NCBI RefSeq assembly: GCF_001983105.1
Contig: NZ_MOMC01000017.1
Span: 178,530 to 194,359 of the forward strand
DNA from: Pseudofrankia asymbiotica
GTDB lineage: Bacteria > Actinomycetota > Actinomycetes > Frankiales > Frankiaceae
Length of the DNA: 15,830 bases
Direction of reading: 5' to 3'
This document shows positions 1-8,257 of the stretch, piece by piece. The notes below the pieces were generated by a model, which worked only from the letters and a program-made list of their open reading frames with translations, did no database searches and was not told the DNA's origin. The translations under genes and the position numbers were made by a program. Numbering within the stretch: position 1 is the stretch's first letter; every line of letters begins with the position of its first letter.

Positions 1-82
1 CAGGGGTGAGGCAGGATTCGCCGGCGCCGCCAGCCCGTGTTCTCCTGCCCGATGTCGATATGAGAGGTGAGGTTCCGCCGCG

Positions 83-1399
83 ATGAGCGATGTCCCGATC
101 GTCAGGCCCGTCCCGATCAGCGGCTTCCCCGAATGGCTGCCCGGCGTGCGGGCCGTCGAGCAGAACTGGCTCGACCGGATCCGCGCCACCTTCGAGCGCT
201 ACGGCTTCTGCTCGGTGGAGACGCCGTCGGTCGAGTCGCTCGACGTGCTCGCCGCGAAGGGGGAGACCTCCCAGGAGGTCTACGCGCTGCGCCGCCTGCA
301 GGCCGAGACCGGCGACGACAGCGGCCGGCTCGGGCTGCACTTCGACCTGACGGTGCCGTTCGCCCGCTACGTGGCCGCGCACTTCAACGAGCTGGCCTTC
401 CCGTTCCGCCGTTACCAGATCCAGCGGGTCTGGCGGGGCGAGCGGCCGCAGGAGGGCCGGTTCCGCGAGTTCACCCAGTGCGACATCGACGTCATCAACG
501 TCGACCAGGTGCCGCTGTACTTCGACGCCGAGCTGCCGCGCATCGTCCACGAGGTGCTCACCGACCTCGGCGTGCCGGCCTGGACGCTCAACGTCAACAA
601 CCGCAAGCTGCTGCAGGGCTTCTACGAGGGTCTCGGGATCGACGACCCGGTGGCCGTGATCCGGGCCGCGGACAAGCTCGACAAGATCGGCGCGGACGGC
701 GTCGAGAAGCTGCTGGTCGAGACGGTGGGCCTGTCCGCCAAGCAGGCACGCGCGGTGCTCGACCTGGCGGCCGTCAGGGCCGACGGGTCGGCCGGCGTCA
801 TCGAGGCCGTCGGCCGCCTCGGCGTCAAGTCGGACCTGCTCACCGAGGGCCTGGACGAGCTGTCGTTCGTCCTCGACGAGCTCGCCGACCTGCCGGCGGG
901 CAGCGTCGTCGCCGACCTGTCGATCGCCCGCGGGCTGGACTACTACACCGGCACCGTCTACGAGGCGAAGTTCGTCGACTGGCCCGGCTTCGGCAGCATC
1001 TGCTCGGGCGGCCGCTACGACGACCTCGCGGGCTCGTTCATCCGGCGCAGCCTGCCCGGCGTCGGCATCTCCATCGGCCTCACGAGGATCTTCGCCAAGC
1101 TCGTCGCCGAGGGCCTGATCACGCCCGGCCCGGCGAGCCCCGCGGACGTCCTGGTCGTCATCCCGAGCGACGAGCGGCGGCGTGCCGCGGTCGCGACGGC
1201 GGCCCGGCTGCGTGCCCGCGGGCTGAAGGTCGAGACCTACCACCAGGCCGACAAGCTCGCCAAGCAGATCCGCTACGCCTCCCGCAAGGGCATCGGCGCG
1301 GTGTGGTTCCCCCCGTTCGAGGACGGCCGCGACCACGAGGTCAAGAACATGTCCACCGGCGACCAGACCCCCGCCGACCCGGAGACCTGGACACCCTGA
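83..1399 (+). CDS. hisS: Histidyl-tRNA synthetase (class II)
   Basis: The product (438 aa) charges tRNA-His with histidine in the cytoplasm, using ATP. Class II histidyl synthetase signatures are visible: the ATP-site segment [13 protein letters not shown] near residues 86-98, motif 2 around [15 protein letters not shown] and REFTQCDID (about 109-136), the histidine-binding motif [12 protein letters not shown] from residue 283, and SGGRYDDL soon after. The C-terminal 90 residues, starting near [10 protein letters not shown], fit the HGTP anticodon-binding domain. Length is close to the 420-440 aa usual for the family. The ATG at 83 follows a purine-rich GAGAGGTGAGG at 63-72, a good ribosome binding site. 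A hairpin follows the stop, so it may be transcribed apart from thyX, although only 73 nt separate them. Function is certain; the start is very likely. Confidence 0.97.
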   Translation: MSDVPIVRPVPISGFPEWLPGVRAVEQNWLDRIRATFERYGFCSVETPSVESLDVLAAKGETSQEVYALRRLQAETGDDSGRLGLHFDLTVPFARYVAAHFNELAFPFRRYQIQRVWRGERPQEGRFREFTQCDIDVINVDQVPLYFDAELPRIVHEVLTDLGVPAWTLNVNNRKLLQGFYEGLGIDDPVAVIRAADKLDKIGADGVEKLLVETVGLSAKQARAVLDLAAVRADGSAGVIEAVGRLGVKSDLLTEGLDELSFVLDELADLPAGSVVADLSIARGLDYYTGTVYEAKFVDWPGFGSICSGGRYDDLAGSFIRRSLPGVGISIGLTRIFAKLVAEGLITPGPASPADVLVVIPSDERRRAAVATAARLRARGLKVETYHQADKLAKQIRYASRKGIGAVWFPPFEDGRDHEVKNMSTGDQTPADPETWTP

Positions 1400-1402
1400 C
1401 CG

Positions 1403-1429
1403 CCGGGCGGGCGCACGTCCGCCCGCCGG
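1403..1429 (+). terminator. GC hairpin after hisS
   Basis: The stem pairs CCGG (1403-1406) plus CGGGCG (1408-1413) with CGCCCGCCGG (1420-1429). G1407 is bulged and the loop is six bases. It begins 4 nt after the hisS stop. There is no T-tract, which is common for terminators in GC-rich actinobacteria. It may only partly block readthrough into thyX. Confidence 0.5.
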
Positions 1430-1462
1430 TACCTTGGATCGGCAACGTGGCGAACCGTTCGT

Positions 1463-1467
1463 GGAGG
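1463..1467 (+). promoter_or_regulatory. Ribosome binding site deciding the thyX start
   Basis: GGAGG lies 5 nt before GTG at 1473. The open frame extends upstream to a TTG at 1434, but that codon has no comparable site, and homologous sequence begins only at residues [10 protein letters not shown], right after the GTG at 1473. Confidence 0.7.
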
Positions 1468-1472
1468 TGGCA

Positions 1473-2207
1473 GTGCGGGTTCAGGTGATCGCGCGGACGG
1501 AGTTCCTCCCGCCGGCGGACGTGCCGTGGGAGACCGACGCCGACGGTGGGCAGGCGCTCGCCGAGTTCGCGGGCCGGGCCTGCTACCAGAGCTGGAAGAA
1601 GCCGAACCCGGCGACCGCGACGAACGCCGGCTACCTGCGGCACATCCTCGAGGTGGGCCATCTGTCGGTGCTCGAGCACGGCACCGTCACGCTCTACTTC
1701 TCCGGCGTGTCCCGCAGCCTCACCCATGAGCTGGTCCGCCACCGGCACTTCTCCTACAGCCAGCTCTCGCAGCGCTACGTGCCCGAGCGGGACGCCGAGA
1801 TGGTCGAGCCGGACGTGATCGCCGCCGACCCGGAGCTGCACGCCATCTTCGAGGAGGCGACGGCCGCGTCCCTGGCCGCCTACTCGAAGCTGCTGGAGGG
1901 CCTGGACAAGCACTTCGCCGAGGTCGCGGTCCCGACGTCGCGGCGCAAGCAGGCTCGCCAGGCCGCGCGCTCGGTGCTGCCGAACGCCACCGAGACCAGG
2001 ATCGTCGTCACCGGCAACTACCGCGCCTGGCGGCACTTCATCGCGATGCGCGCCAGCGAGTCCGCGGACGTCGAGATCCGCGGCCTCGCCGTCGCGGTCC
2101 TGAAGGAGCTTCAGGGCGTCGCCCCGAACGTGTTCGCGGACTTCAGCCTCTCCACCCTCGACGACGGCACCGAGGTCGCCTCCAGCCCGCTCGTCGGCGA
2201 GGGGTAA
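1473..2207 (+). CDS. thyX: FAD-dependent thymidylate synthase
   Basis: The product (244 aa) methylates dUMP to dTMP using methylenetetrahydrofolate, NAD(P)H and FAD, unlike the unrelated ThyA. The ThyX motif RHRX7S is intact ([11 protein letters not shown], residues 89-99) and is followed by QRYVPE. Other conserved stretches are [11 protein letters not shown] (31-41), [14 protein letters not shown] and, near the C terminus, [20 protein letters not shown] and [15 protein letters not shown], closely resembling the mycobacterial enzyme. I chose GTG 1473 because of the GGAGG at 1463-1467; the frame is open from TTG 1434. In M. tuberculosis and Streptomyces dapA and rnj follow directly, whereas here they lie 10.7 kb downstream. 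Active sites sit between subunits of a homotetramer. Function is certain. Confidence 0.97.
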   Translation: MRVQVIARTEFLPPADVPWETDADGGQALAEFAGRACYQSWKKPNPATATNAGYLRHILEVGHLSVLEHGTVTLYFSGVSRSLTHELVRHRHFSYSQLSQRYVPERDAEMVEPDVIAADPELHAIFEEATAASLAAYSKLLEGLDKHFAEVAVPTSRRKQARQAARSVLPNATETRIVVTGNYRAWRHFIAMRASESADVEIRGLAVAVLKELQGVAPNVFADFSLSTLDDGTEVASSPLVGEG

Positions 2208-2220
2208 CCGGCCGCCGCCG

Positions 2221-2243
2221 GGCCCGCGTGAACCCGGCGGGCC
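2221..2243 (+). terminator. Short GC hairpin after thyX
   Basis: GGCCCGC (2221-2227) pairs perfectly with GCGGGCC (2237-2243) around a 9-nt loop, 13 nt after the thyX stop. There is no T-tract. It is a plausible thyX terminator, directly abutting the palindrome at 2244-2276. Confidence 0.4.
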
Positions 2244-2276
2244 GTTCTGGGCAAGTACATATGTGAGCACCAGAAC
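2244..2276. promoter_or_regulatory. Near-concentric palindrome upstream of the sigma gene
   Basis: GTTCTGG (2244-2250) and CCAGAAC (2270-2276) form a perfect 7-bp inverted repeat. Between them sits the 8-bp palindrome ACATATGT (2257-2264). The two centres differ by half a base. The inner palindrome is strikingly AT-rich for this DNA and lies about 37 nt before the sigma start. It could be an operator overlapping a promoter, or the outer arms could form a hairpin ending thyX transcription. No clear -35/-10 pair is seen. Confidence 0.4.
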
Positions 2277-2300
2277 CGCGCCAGAGCGGACGACGTGATC

Positions 2301-3014
2301 ATGGTGGGTGTCGATCCTTCGCGGCCCACCAGTCCGACAAGTGCCGTGCCGCCGGACCCGCGGTCTGTACTACCGGGGCCGACCGACGCGCAGATCATGA
2401 CGCGCTCGGTCGAAGCGCCCACGGATTTCGCGGAGTTGTTCGACCGGCACGCGCCGACGATCCACAGGTACCTGGCCCGGCGGGCGGGCCGGCAGGTCGC
2501 CGACGACCTGGTCGCGTCGACCTTCCTGGTCGCCTTCGAGCGCCGGGCCAGCTACGACCCGGAGCGCCCCGACTCGCGGCCGTGGCTCTACGGCATCGCG
2601 TCCAACCTCCTCAGCCGGTTCCATCGGGACGAGGAGCGGATGCTGCGCGCCTATGCCCGCACCGGCGTCGACCCGACCGGGGACGACGGGATGGAGCGCG
2701 CGCTGGATCGCGTGGACGCGGCCGCCGCCGGGCGGGCACTCGCCGCGGCGGTGGCCGAGCTGTCCCCGGCCGACCGGGACGTGCTGCTGTTGTTCGCCTG
2801 GGCGTCGCTCTCCTACGCGGAGATCGCCGAGGCCGTCGGCGTGCCGCTTGGCACCGTCCGCTCGCGTCTGAACCGCGCGCGCCGCCACCTGCGCTCCGCC
2901 CTGGGCACCGGAGGCGACGCGGTCGATGGGTCGGTGGCCGTTCGCGGCTCCGCCATGGTCGCGTGGCCCCCGGTCGTGGCCGCGCACCCGATCGAGGAGG
3001 GGCACCATGGATGA
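2301..3014 (+). CDS. ECF-type RNA polymerase sigma factor
   Basis: This is a sigma-70 family factor with only regions 2 and 4, which directs RNA polymerase to a special promoter set (237 aa). Region 2 spans about residues 42-110 (DFAELFDRHAPTIHRYL, ADDLVASTFLVAFERR, PWLYGIASNLLSRFHR). Region 4, with its helix-turn-helix, spans about 152-200 (LSPADRDVLLLFAW, SYAEIAEAVGVPLGTVRSRL). Family similarity begins at PTDAQIMTRS, so the ATG at 2397 would cut conserved sequence and the start must lie upstream. ATG 2301 is preferred over GTG 2295 and GTG 2304, but the ribosome binding site is weak in every case. Its last 8 nt overlap the next gene, implying coupled translation. The C-terminal 35 residues are not conserved sigma sequence. 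The regulon is unknown. Confidence 0.9.
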   Translation: MVGVDPSRPTSPTSAVPPDPRSVLPGPTDAQIMTRSVEAPTDFAELFDRHAPTIHRYLARRAGRQVADDLVASTFLVAFERRASYDPERPDSRPWLYGIASNLLSRFHRDEERMLRAYARTGVDPTGDDGMERALDRVDAAAAGRALAAAVAELSPADRDVLLLFAWASLSYAEIAEAVGVPLGTVRSRLNRARRHLRSALGTGGDAVDGSVAVRGSAMVAWPPVVAAHPIEEGHHG

Positions 3015-4275
3015 CCGGCCGCCGGCGTACGACGCACCGAATGGCCGCGTGCCAGACGAGCAGGCGGGAATGGCCCTCGCCGGCGTGGGTGCCGAGGCCA
3101 CACCGGCCGTCGTGGCCACGGAAGCCGCCGTGGCCACGCTGGCCGCCGAGGAGATGGCCGTCCGGGCCGAGCTGGTGCCTGTCGGACTGCTGCGGGCCGA
3201 CGTGGCGCGGCCCGGTCCCGCTGAGCTGGCCGCCGCACGCCAGCGCCTGCTGGACCGGATGGCGGCCGAGGACTGCGCCGTCGTCGTCCCGGGCCCCAGG
3301 AAGGTCCGGGCCGCCCGGGCCGCTCAGGCCGCCCGAGGCCCGGCGGGGGAGAGACGCCGCTGGCGGCCGCGTGTCACCGCGCGGCGGGTCATCGCGGTGA
3401 CGGTCGTCGCCGTCGTCGCGGCCGCCGGGTTGTTCACTGTCGAGACGCTGAACGTGGGCGGCTCGGCCGGGGCTACCGCTGAGGCCGCGACCCTGCTGGA
3501 GAGCGCCGCGGTCGGGACCGTGACGTCCGACCCGCCGGTCGGACCGACGCAGTACCGGAAGTCGACGACGCGGGCGGCGTACCTGGCGAGCACCAGCCTC
3601 GCCGACGGCAAAGAACTCAGCTGGCTGACCGAGTCGGTGACCGAGACCTGGATCCCGAGCGACCCGGCAAGGCCATGGGTCGTGCGCCAGAACAGTAGTA
3701 CGCCGGTGCGCTGGTTCAACCCCGCGGACGAGGCCTTTGCCCGCGGCGCCGGGCTCATCCCGTCGCCTGGCCCGCCATCGGTGTTCCAAGCCGTTGATGG
3801 CGAGTTCGCCGGCCCGATCACGGACATCCAGGCCTGGCAGGCCCCGACAGCCGGCTTCCTCGCTCGCCTGCCTCGAGACCCGGAGAGGCTGCTCGAGCGG
3901 ATCTACCATGACTCGAAGGGCCAGGGAAACTCGAAGGACGGCGAGGCGCTCGTGTTCATCGCCGATGTCCTGCGCACGGGGTTCGCGTCCGCGGACCTGC
4001 GCGCCGCGATGTACCGCGCGGCGATCCGCATTCCGGGCGTGACGGTCACCGACCACGCCGCGAACCTCGCGGGCCGGATGGGTGTCGCCGTCGGCCGGGA
4101 CGAGGGCGATGATACCCGCCAGGAAATGATCTTCGATCCGGTCACGGGCGAGTTCATCGGCGAGCGGGAGGTGATCCTGCGCGACGGCCGGATGTCCGGA
4201 GTGCCCGCGGGCACCGCGACGGACTATACGGCCGTGACCACCGAGGTCGTCGATTCGGCCCCCACCAGTCCATGA
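3007..4275 (+). CDS. CU044_5270-family membrane protein, probable sigma partner
   Basis: This 422-aa protein resembles the actinobacterial CU044_5270 family, usually encoded next to an ECF sigma factor. A cytoplasmic N-terminal part (1-127) contains LLRADVARPGPAELAAARQR, typical of the family. One transmembrane segment follows (about 128-145, VIAVTVVAVVAAAGLF), then an extracytoplasmic domain with TETWIPSDPARPWV, RLPRDPERLLERIY, YRAAIRIPGVTV and EMIFDPVTGEFIGEREV. This topology fits a sensor or anti-sigma-like role, but no zinc-binding HxxxCxxC motif is present, so anti-sigma activity is an inference. ATG 3007 has a strong GAGGAGG at 2995-3001 inside the sigma gene, and the two ORFs overlap by 8 nt. 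The first 58 residues form an Ala/Glu/Val-rich extension before family sequence begins. Confidence 0.85.
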   Translation: MDDRPPAYDAPNGRVPDEQAGMALAGVGAEATPAVVATEAAVATLAAEEMAVRAELVPVGLLRADVARPGPAELAAARQRLLDRMAAEDCAVVVPGPRKVRAARAAQAARGPAGERRRWRPRVTARRVIAVTVVAVVAAAGLFTVETLNVGGSAGATAEAATLLESAAVGTVTSDPPVGPTQYRKSTTRAAYLASTSLADGKELSWLTESVTETWIPSDPARPWVVRQNSSTPVRWFNPADEAFARGAGLIPSPGPPSVFQAVDGEFAGPITDIQAWQAPTAGFLARLPRDPERLLERIYHDSKGQGNSKDGEALVFIADVLRTGFASADLRAAMYRAAIRIPGVTVTDHAANLAGRMGVAVGRDEGDDTRQEMIFDPVTGEFIGEREVILRDGRMSGVPAGTATDYTAVTTEVVDSAPTSP

Positions 4276-4378
4276 ACCCCCGGCTGAGGGATCAGAACCG
4301 TCGCCCAGGAACTGACTCGGCCCGGGTCGATCCCCGAGCCTGAGCGGCCCCCGCCCCTGCCACCTGGCCAGCTACCTC

Positions 4379-4416
4379 CGTTCGGCTGCTCGCCCACCTC
4401 GGCGAGCGGCCGAACG
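4379..4416. terminator. 16-bp hairpin between the sigma operon and the ATPase remnant
   Basis: Bases 4379-4394 pair with 4401-4416 along all 16 positions, with a single G-U wobble (T4387 with G4408) and a six-base loop CACCTC. It is nearly symmetric and has no T-tract, so it could stop transcription in either direction. It lies 103 nt after the CU044-family stop. The GTG at 4416 closes the stem and is therefore unlikely to serve as a start codon. Confidence 0.6.
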
Positions 4417-4448
4417 TGGGTGACCCGCCATCCGCGTCGCCTCCGCGC

Positions 4449-5435
4449 ATGACAGCCATCCAGGAACAGCGGGCACCGCTCTACGGCCGGTTCGACCTGT
4501 CGTTGTCAGTGCATCCCTTCCGCCCTCACGAGGCGGGGCTCATGCTGCCGAACCTCGCGCCGGCCGACCGGGCGCTCGTCTACGGGCTGGTAGGCGGAGT
4601 ACCGCTCTACCTGTCCTGGTGGGATCAGGACGCGGACATCGCCGACAACCTGCTGCGGCTGGTCTGCCGCCCCGGAGCGCCACTGCTCACCGAAGGGCAG
4701 CTCGTCCTGGCCACCGAGGTTGAGCACGGCGAGTACCCGGCCGCCGTCCTGCATGGCATCGCCGCGGGCCGCACCCAGCACAACGAGCTCAAGGACTACA
4801 TCCGCGCCGAGCCGACCCGCACCCTGGACCGGCTCATCGAGCTTCGCCTGGTCGAACGGCTCCTTCCGGTCACCGAGGCCGAACGCAGCAGGCGCCGGAT
4901 CTACCGCATCACCGACAACTTCCTGTCCTTCTACCTGGGCGTTCTCTCCCGCTACCGAGCCGAGATCGAGCGCGGCCTCGGGAGATCGCTGCTACCGGTG
5001 CTCATCGAAAGTCTCGACGATCATCTCGGGGCACCCTGGGAAGAGGCATACCGCGAGCACCTGCGCCACCTCGCCGTCGAAGGCGAGCTAGGCCCCGGCG
5101 TCGTCGCGGTCGGCTCCTACTGGAACGCCAGCGGCGAGGACGAGATGGTCGCCGTCGTCCTCGCCGGACGCGACCGCCACCCCATCCTCGTCGGTGAGGC
5201 GAAATGGAAGCGCTCCACCGACGGGCGCCGCCTCGCGTCCACGCTCCAGGGGAAGTCCCGTGCCCTGCTCCCCCTGTCGCCGACGCCGGCGCGCATCGAC
5301 GGCGCCCCGGACGGTTCCGAGGCGGCGGACGACCGACCGCGGCCGATCCGGCTGTCCCTCTGCGCCCGCGACGAGGTCCGCGACGCCCCACCCGACACCC
5401 TGGTCGTCACCGCCGCCGACATCTTCCCCGGCTGA
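4449..5435 (+). pseudogene. C-terminal remnant of an AAA/DUF234-type ATPase
   Basis: The frame (328 aa from ATG 4449, open from GTG 4416) matches the second half of predicted ATPases of the archaeal-ATPase/DUF234 type, which run about 450-480 aa. Retained are RAPLYGRFDLSLSVHPF (8-24), LVYGLVGGVPLYLSWWD (43-59), a winged-helix part with AAGRTQHNELKDYI (105-118) and LVERLLPVTE (134-143), IYRITDNFLSFYL (151-163), and a DUF234 nuclease-like end with [10 protein letters not shown] and VGEAKW (229-253). The whole P-loop half with Walker A and B is missing; similarity starts abruptly near MTAIQEQ. Neither start has a convincing ribosome binding site, and a 16-bp hairpin lies immediately upstream. 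It is most likely a 5'-truncated gene. The remaining frame has no stop, so the loss may be recent or the piece may still be used. Confidence 0.7.
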
Positions 5436-5443
5436 CCTCTCCT

Positions 5444-5457
5444 GCGGGTTCGCCCGC
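5444..5457 (+). terminator. UUCG-loop hairpin after the ATPase remnant
   Basis: GCGGG (5444-5448) and CCCGC (5453-5457) close a TTCG tetraloop 8 nt after the stop. A TTTT run follows only about 25 nt later, so this is a compact but short terminator candidate. Confidence 0.45.
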
Positions 5458-5512
5458 CGGGTCGCCGGGTCTGATGGGCTGCTTTTCTGGGAAAGAGGTC
5501 ATGGCGGTCAGG

Positions 5513-5533
5513 GCCGCGGGGTAGGCCCCCGGC
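5513..5533 (+). other. Hairpin in the leader region of xfp
   Basis: GCCG plus GGGG (5513-5521, C5517 bulged) pairs with CCCCCGGC (5526-5533) around a TAGG loop, giving 8 bp. It lies in the 232-nt gap before the phosphoketolase gene. I see no convincing promoter hexamers in that gap. It may be a second terminator or an untranslated-leader structure. Confidence 0.35.
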
Positions 5534-5667
5534 GAGGCGGGCGGGTGGTCGAATGGACGCGCTCGCCCGGACCGGCCGAGCAGGCAGAACGGCGTTGCCT
5601 GAGAGGACTCCGCCGTCTCCGTGCCTCGCCAGCCCACACAGCCGCGTCCACAGGAAAGGGCCAGCCG

Positions 5668-8169
5668 ATGACCGGTGCCGTGGAACTCGCCGCCACCCAG
5701 CCAGCCGAGCCCATCGCCGATCCGACGGCGCGGCCGCGGGCCGGTGCCACGGAGCCGCTCACCGCCGAGGAGGTGGCGCTGCTGGATGCCTACTGGCGGG
5801 CGGCGAACTACCTGTCCGTCGGGCAGATCTACCTGCTGGACAACCCGCTGCTGCGGGAGCCGCTCGAGGCGGCGCACGTCAAGCCGCGCCTGCTCGGCCA
5901 CTGGGGCACCACCCCGGGCCTCAACCTCGTCTACGCGCACCTCAACCGGGTGATCAAGGCCCGTGACCTCGACATGATGTACGTCATCGGTCCAGGGCAC
6001 GGCGGTCCCGGCATCGTCGCGAACGCGTATCTCGAGGGCACCTACTCCGAGGTCTACCCGACGATCAGCCAGGATGAGGCCGGGATGCGCCGGCTGTTCC
6101 GTCAGTTCTCGTTCCCGGGCGGAATTCCCAGCCACGTCGCCCCGGAGACGCCCGGCTCGATCCACGAGGGCGGCGAGCTGGGCTACGCGCTCGCGCACGC
6201 CTACGGCGCCGCGTTCGACAATCCCGGCCTGACGGTCGCCTGCGTCGTCGGGGACGGCGAGGCCGAGACCGGCCCGCTGGCCGCCAGCTGGCACTCGAAC
6301 AAGTTCCTCGACCCAGCGCGCGACGGCGCGGTCCTGCCGATCCTGCACCTGAACGGCTACAAGATCGCGCAGGCGACCGTGCTCGCCCGCATCCCCGAGT
6401 CGGAGCTGGACGCGCTGATGCGTGGCTACGGCCACGCGCCGCTGCACGTCACCGCCGAGGCTGACGACGACCCGGCGGACGCGCACCGCCGGCTCGCTAC
6501 CGCCCTGGACGAGGCGTTCGACGAGATCGCCAGGATCCAGAACGAGGCCAGGGCCGCGTTGGCGGCCGGCAGGGACGCGCCTCGTCCGTCCTGGCCGATG
6601 ATCGTGCTTCGCACCCCGAAAGGCTGGACCGGGCCGCGCGTCGTCGACGGCAAGCCCGTCGAGGGCACCTGGCGCGCCCACCAGGTACCGATCACCGACG
6701 TGCGGGACCAGCCGGACCGGATCGCCGAGCTCGCCGCCTGGATGCGCGGCTACCGGCCCGAGGAGCTGTTCGACGAGGTCACCGGCCGGCCGCGCCCGGA
6801 GCTGACGGCGCTCGCCCCGGCCGGGCGGCGGCGGATGAGCGCCAGCCCGCACGCCAACGGCGGCGAGCTGCTGCGTGACCTCACCCTGCCCGACTTCCGG
6901 GACTACGCCGTCGACGTCCCGGCGCCGGGCACGTCATCGACCTCGGCGACGACCGTCCTCGGCCACCTGCTGCGCGACGTCATCCGGGCCAATCCGCGCA
7001 CCTTCCGGCTGATGGGCCCGGACGAGACCGCCTCGAACCGGCTCGGCGCCGTCTTCGACGTCACCGACCGGGTCTGGGAAGGCGAGATCGTGGCGACCGA
7101 CGAGCACCTCGCGCGGGCGGGCCGGGTGATGGAGGTGCTCTCCGAACACCTGTGCCAGGGCTGGCTGGAGGGCTACCTGCTCACCGGACGGCACGGCCTC
7201 TTCTCCTGCTACGAGGCGTTCATCCACATCGTCGACTCGATGGTCAACCAGCATGCCAAGTGGCTGAAGACCACCCGCGAGATCCCGTGGCGCCGCCCGA
7301 TCGCGTCGCTGAACTACCTGCTCACCAGCCATGTCTGGCGGCAGGACCACAACGGGTTCTCGCACCAGGACCCCGGCTTCATCGACCACGTCGTCAACAA
7401 GAAGGCGGAGGTCGTCCGGGTCTACCTGCCGCCGGACACGAACACGCTGCTGTCCGTCGCCGACCACTGCCTGCGCAGCCGGGACTACATCAACGTGATC
7501 GTCGCCGGCAAGCAGCCGGCGCTGAACTACCTGACCATGGAGCAGGCGATCGCCCACTGCACCCGGGGCCTGGGCATCTGGGACTTCGCCAGCAACGACC
7601 AGGGCGGCGTCGGCGGCGCCGACGTCGGCGGCGGCGTCGCCGATGGGGACGGGCTGCCGGATGTGGTGATGGCGTGCGCCGGCGACGTGCCGACGCTGGA
7701 GACGCTGGCCGCCGTGGACCTGCTACGGCAGCACCTCCCGTGGCTGCGGGTCCGGGTGGTGAACGTCGTCGACCTGATGGCCCTGCAGAGCGAGAGCGAG
7801 CATCCGCACGGCATCTCCGACGCCCGGTTCGACGCGCTCTTCACCCCCGACCGGCCGGTCATCTTCGCTTACCACGGGTATCCGTGGCTGATCCACCGGC
7901 TGACGTATCGGCGGACCAACCACCACAACCTCCACGTCCGCGGCTATATCGAGGAGGGAACCACCACGACGCCGTTCGACATGGTGATGATGAACGGGCT
8001 CGACCGCTTCCATCTGGTCGCCGACGTGATCGACCGGGTGCCGACGCTGGGCGCGCGGGCGGCGCACGTCCGCCAGGCGATGGTCGACGAGCGGCTGCGG
8101 GTCCGCGCCCACACCCGTGAGCACGGCGAGGACCCGCCCGAGATCCGCGACTGGGTCTGGCCCTACTGA
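5668..8169 (+). CDS. xfp: Phosphoketolase (xylulose-5-P/fructose-6-P)
   Basis: This thiamine-diphosphate enzyme (833 aa) splits xylulose-5-phosphate, and often fructose-6-phosphate, with phosphate into acetyl phosphate plus glyceraldehyde-3-phosphate or erythrose-4-phosphate. Family marks are GHGGPG (110-115), the TPP/Mg motif GDGEAETG (195-202) followed by [15 protein letters not shown], the signature [12 protein letters not shown] (559-570), [14 protein letters not shown] and, near the end, [14 protein letters not shown] 5668 follows AGGAAAGG at 5652-5659, and family similarity begins near [22 protein letters not shown]. The frame is open far upstream (to 5194), but that part overlaps the ATPase remnant in another frame. 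An unusual Gly-rich insertion sits at about 646-663. ackA follows after 88 nt. Which sugar phosphate it prefers cannot be read from sequence. Confidence 0.96.
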   Translation: MTGAVELAATQPAEPIADPTARPRAGATEPLTAEEVALLDAYWRAANYLSVGQIYLLDNPLLREPLEAAHVKPRLLGHWGTTPGLNLVYAHLNRVIKARDLDMMYVIGPGHGGPGIVANAYLEGTYSEVYPTISQDEAGMRRLFRQFSFPGGIPSHVAPETPGSIHEGGELGYALAHAYGAAFDNPGLTVACVVGDGEAETGPLAASWHSNKFLDPARDGAVLPILHLNGYKIAQATVLARIPESELDALMRGYGHAPLHVTAEADDDPADAHRRLATALDEAFDEIARIQNEARAALAAGRDAPRPSWPMIVLRTPKGWTGPRVVDGKPVEGTWRAHQVPITDVRDQPDRIAELAAWMRGYRPEELFDEVTGRPRPELTALAPAGRRRMSASPHANGGELLRDLTLPDFRDYAVDVPAPGTSSTSATTVLGHLLRDVIRANPRTFRLMGPDETASNRLGAVFDVTDRVWEGEIVATDEHLARAGRVMEVLSEHLCQGWLEGYLLTGRHGLFSCYEAFIHIVDSMVNQHAKWLKTTREIPWRRPIASLNYLLTSHVWRQDHNGFSHQDPGFIDHVVNKKAEVVRVYLPPDTNTLLSVADHCLRSRDYINVIVAGKQPALNYLTMEQAIAHCTRGLGIWDFASNDQGGVGGADVGGGVADGDGLPDVVMACAGDVPTLETLAAVDLLRQHLPWLRVRVVNVVDLMALQSESEHPHGISDARFDALFTPDRPVIFAYHGYPWLIHRLTYRRTNHHNLHVRGYIEEGTTTTPFDMVMMNGLDRFHLVADVIDRVPTLGARAAHVRQAMVDERLRVRAHTREHGEDPPEIRDWVWPY

Positions 8170-8184
8170 CGCTTCCGAAACAAG

Positions 8185-8229
8185 GCCGCCGGAGGCGCGA
8201 AGGAGGAGCGTTGTCGCGCCTCCTTCGGC
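8185..8229 (+). promoter_or_regulatory. xfp-ackA intergenic hairpin with AGGAGG in its loop
   Basis: GGAGGCGCGA (8191-8200) pairs perfectly with TCGCGCCTCC (8214-8223). Beyond a 2x2 mismatch, GCCG (8185-8188) pairs with CGGC (8226-8229). The 13-nt loop holds AGGAGG (8201-8206), the best Shine-Dalgarno sequence between the genes, yet no ackA-frame start follows it. TTG 8211 would instead open an 8-codon ORF ending at 8237. It may be an intercistronic terminator/attenuator or an mRNA-stability element. Confidence 0.45.
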
Positions 8230-8257
8230 TCTACTGACAGCCAGGACGGATGTCACC

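Noticed and set aside
10..49. Inverted repeat GGCAGGA/TCCTGCC before hisS
   Set aside because: The arms are only 7 bp with a 26-nt loop, there is no T-box or other leader signature, and the upstream context is missing.
5194..5667. Long in-frame N-terminal extension of the phosphoketolase frame
   Set aside because: It overlaps the ATPase remnant in another frame, is Arg/Pro-rich shadow sequence, and ATG 5668 has a good ribosome site at the point where a normal Xfp length begins.
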